Below are positions 38,427 to 39,254 of a stretch of DNA of 39,254 nt, in pieces. The DNA comes from an uncultured Oscillospiraceae bacterium. Its GTDB lineage: Bacteria > Bacillota > Clostridia > Oscillospirales > Oscillospiraceae. How positions within the stretch are numbered: position 1 is the first letter of the stretch; each line of letters opens with the position of its first letter. The notes below the pieces were generated by a model, which was not told the origin of the DNA, did no database searches, and saw only the letters and a program-made list of their open reading frames with translations. The position numbers and the translations under genes were made by a program. The stretch is from positions 1-39,254 of the forward strand of contig CALXDM010000015.1 of assembly GCA_944387065.1 (NCBI GenBank), in the 5' to 3' direction.

Positions 38427-39254
38427 TTAGGCTGCAAAGCCGGCGGCCACGGCCCAGGAACTGTTCGCGCTGGTGTCGTAGGCGTTGCCGTCGGTGTTGA
38501 CAAGGCAGAAACCGTTCGTGGTCGTCGCACGGACGGACCGGCACCACGCACCGGCCGCCGTGCCGGTGGCGTTGTGCTTGTAATGCACCTTGCTGTTGCC
38601 CGCCTGATAATAGGCGTACTGCTGCTGGAAGTTCTGCTCCGCGCTGTTGGCATAGGTCCGGGTTCCGTGGTACTCGAACTCCGAAAGCAGGGGCAGGTAG
38701 TCCGTGGTGCTGGTCACATAACTGGCCGTATTGTTGCCGCCGCCGGTGTTGTCCGAATACTTGGTGATCGGTTTCATAACGGCCCGGAGGTCCGCCGGCA
38801 GGGCCGCCAGCAGGGTGTTGGCCCGGGGGCTGGTGGGGCTTGCGTCGGACCCCAGCACCGTCTTTCTCATGTGGCTGTTGGCCCACCCGCCGCTGTTGGT
38901 GTTGCTGGTGTTCATCGTGAACGCGCCGGAGGTGGAAGTATAATTTCCGTATTCACTATCACAGAGGCCCACCTGGGTATTGCCGATTTTGCCGATCTTG
39001 AAGTGGATCCGGTTGGAACCCTCCCGGCTGGCGTTGTGGTTGAACCCGATAATAAACACGTTGATCGCCAGGTTGGAAATGTTCGTATTCCCCACCTTTC
39101 CGTTGATCGTGATCTGCTTGGTGTCGCCTACGTCCCAGTAGTTGTCCCCCTGGCCGGCGTCGGAAACGGCCTTGATAGTGGCCCATGAATTGCTGTTCAG
39201 GGTGTTGGAGATCGTGGTCACGGTGATGGCCTGGGTGTCGGTTTTAGTCACCCC
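38427..39254 (-). CDS. DGR target: variable phage surface/tail protein (5' end beyond window)
   Basis: C-terminal 275 codons visible; the frame is open to the window edge and the only early start-like codon is a GTG with no ribosome site, so this is partial. The body resembles DUF6273-type domains: NSWATIKAVSDAGQGDNYW, VGDTKQITINGKVG, INVFIIGFNHNASREGSN, LLAALPADLRAVMKPITKY, YLPLLSEFEYHG, then AGAWCRSVRATTTNGFCLV. The last 40 residues are the variable region, ending in SSWAVAAGFAA. The fold is probably C-type-lectin-like, in which variable side chains line a ligand pocket. It likely forms the receptor-binding tip of the tail. Confidence 0.9.
   Translation of the reverse strand, partial: GVTKTDTQAITVTTISNTLNSNSWATIKAVSDAGQGDNYWDVGDTKQITINGKVGNTNISNLAINVFIIGFNHNASREGSNRIHFKIGKIGNTQVGLCDSEYGNYTSTSGAFTMNTSNTNSGGWANSHMRKTVLGSDASPTSPRANTLLAALPADLRAVMKPITKYSDNTGGGNNTASYVTSTTDYLPLLSEFEYHGTRTYANSAEQNFQQQYAYYQAGNSKVHYKHNATGTAAGAWCRSVRATTTNGFCLVNTDGNAYDTSANSSWAVAAGFAA
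38436..38561 (-). repeat. DGR variable repeat (VR) in the 3' end of the target gene
   Basis: Aligned to TR at constant offset 737. Codon changes from TR to VR include AAT to GGT, AAT to CGT, AAC to ACC, AAT to GGT, AAC to GAC, AAC to TAC, AAC to GAC, AAC to ACC, AAC to AGC and AAT to AGT. Invariant stretches between them (TGGTGCCGGTCC; TTCTGCCTTGTC; TCCTGGGCCGTGGCC) encode the scaffold. The 3' GC-rich stretch plus the hairpin should be the initiation-of-mutagenic-homology region. Confidence 0.95.

Larger units (their letters stand above)
30396..39254. mobile_element. Prophage (left part; right end beyond window)
   Basis: Contiguous phage-type genes: tail/adhesin protein with DGR, tail-associated protein, small late genes, endolysin, holin-like protein, divergent repressor region and an IS30-type transposase. 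Late genes all run leftward. No integrase, capsid or terminase lies in the window; they should be to the right. The left boundary is placed at the transposase stop for lack of a visible attachment repeat and may lie anywhere in 30107-30395. Confidence 0.82.

Noticed and set aside
1..39254. CRISPR arrays or rRNA genes
   Set aside because: No regularly spaced direct repeats and no rRNA-like sequence were found on reading both strands.

Overview
The window looks like chromosome of a GC-rich Clostridia member, most likely Oscillospirales (Flavonifractor/Pseudoflavonifractor-like). That placement is an inference from four things: GC-rich codon use on Gram-positive gene families, strong AGGAGG ribosome binding sites, a T-box leader on trp, and a GerMN-domain protein next to a WalKR-like two-component system. 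About 30 kb of housekeeping chromosome is followed by about 9 kb of prophage that runs off the right edge.

Layout. 1-6830 (minus): promoter, tryptophan T-box leader, then trpE-trpG-trpD-trpC-trpF-trpB-trpA, most joined by 4-nt ATGA overlaps. 6864-9314 (minus): a GNAT acetyltransferase, a COG3044-type ATPase and tRNA-Pro(UGG). 9446-10615 (plus): trmB fused to a GNAT domain. 10616-11184: no protein gene, but two consecutive candidate small RNA genes on the minus strand. 11185-12570 (minus): a D,D-carboxypeptidase. 12693-16207 (plus): a ComEA-like protein, response regulator, histidine kinase and GerMN lipoprotein. 16265-19884 (plus): an O-acetylhomoserine sulfhydrylase-type enzyme and a two-gene ABC exporter. 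20054-21919 (plus): a MarR regulator and MATE pump behind a promoter embedded in a perfect 13-bp inverted repeat. Then come asnA (minus), an M29 aminopeptidase and a phosphoglucomutase (plus), an AT-rich island (26283-27197), glgP and a SprT-like gene (both minus).

Prophage, about 30.4 kb to the right edge. From the right edge leftward on the minus strand, the late genes are a variable tail/adhesin protein, avd, template repeat, reverse transcriptase, a tail-associated protein, four small genes, endolysin and holin. Left of these lies a control region: a 178-aa gene on the plus strand diverges from a ribbon-helix-helix repressor across three palindromic operators. An XRE repressor and an IS30-type transposase follow.

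The main discovery is a complete diversity-generating retroelement (DGR). The 126-bp template repeat (37699-37824) and the variable repeat at the 3' end of the target gene (38436-38561) align without gaps. Thirteen of the 15 core differences fall on template adenines. The reverse transcriptase has YMDD and the DGR-type SQ motif, an Avd-like four-helix protein sits between target and template, and an 11-bp hairpin with a GGAA loop lies just past the variable repeat. The system should diversify the C-terminus of a phage surface protein, probably changing host-receptor binding. All assignments are from reading the sequence; no database search was run.
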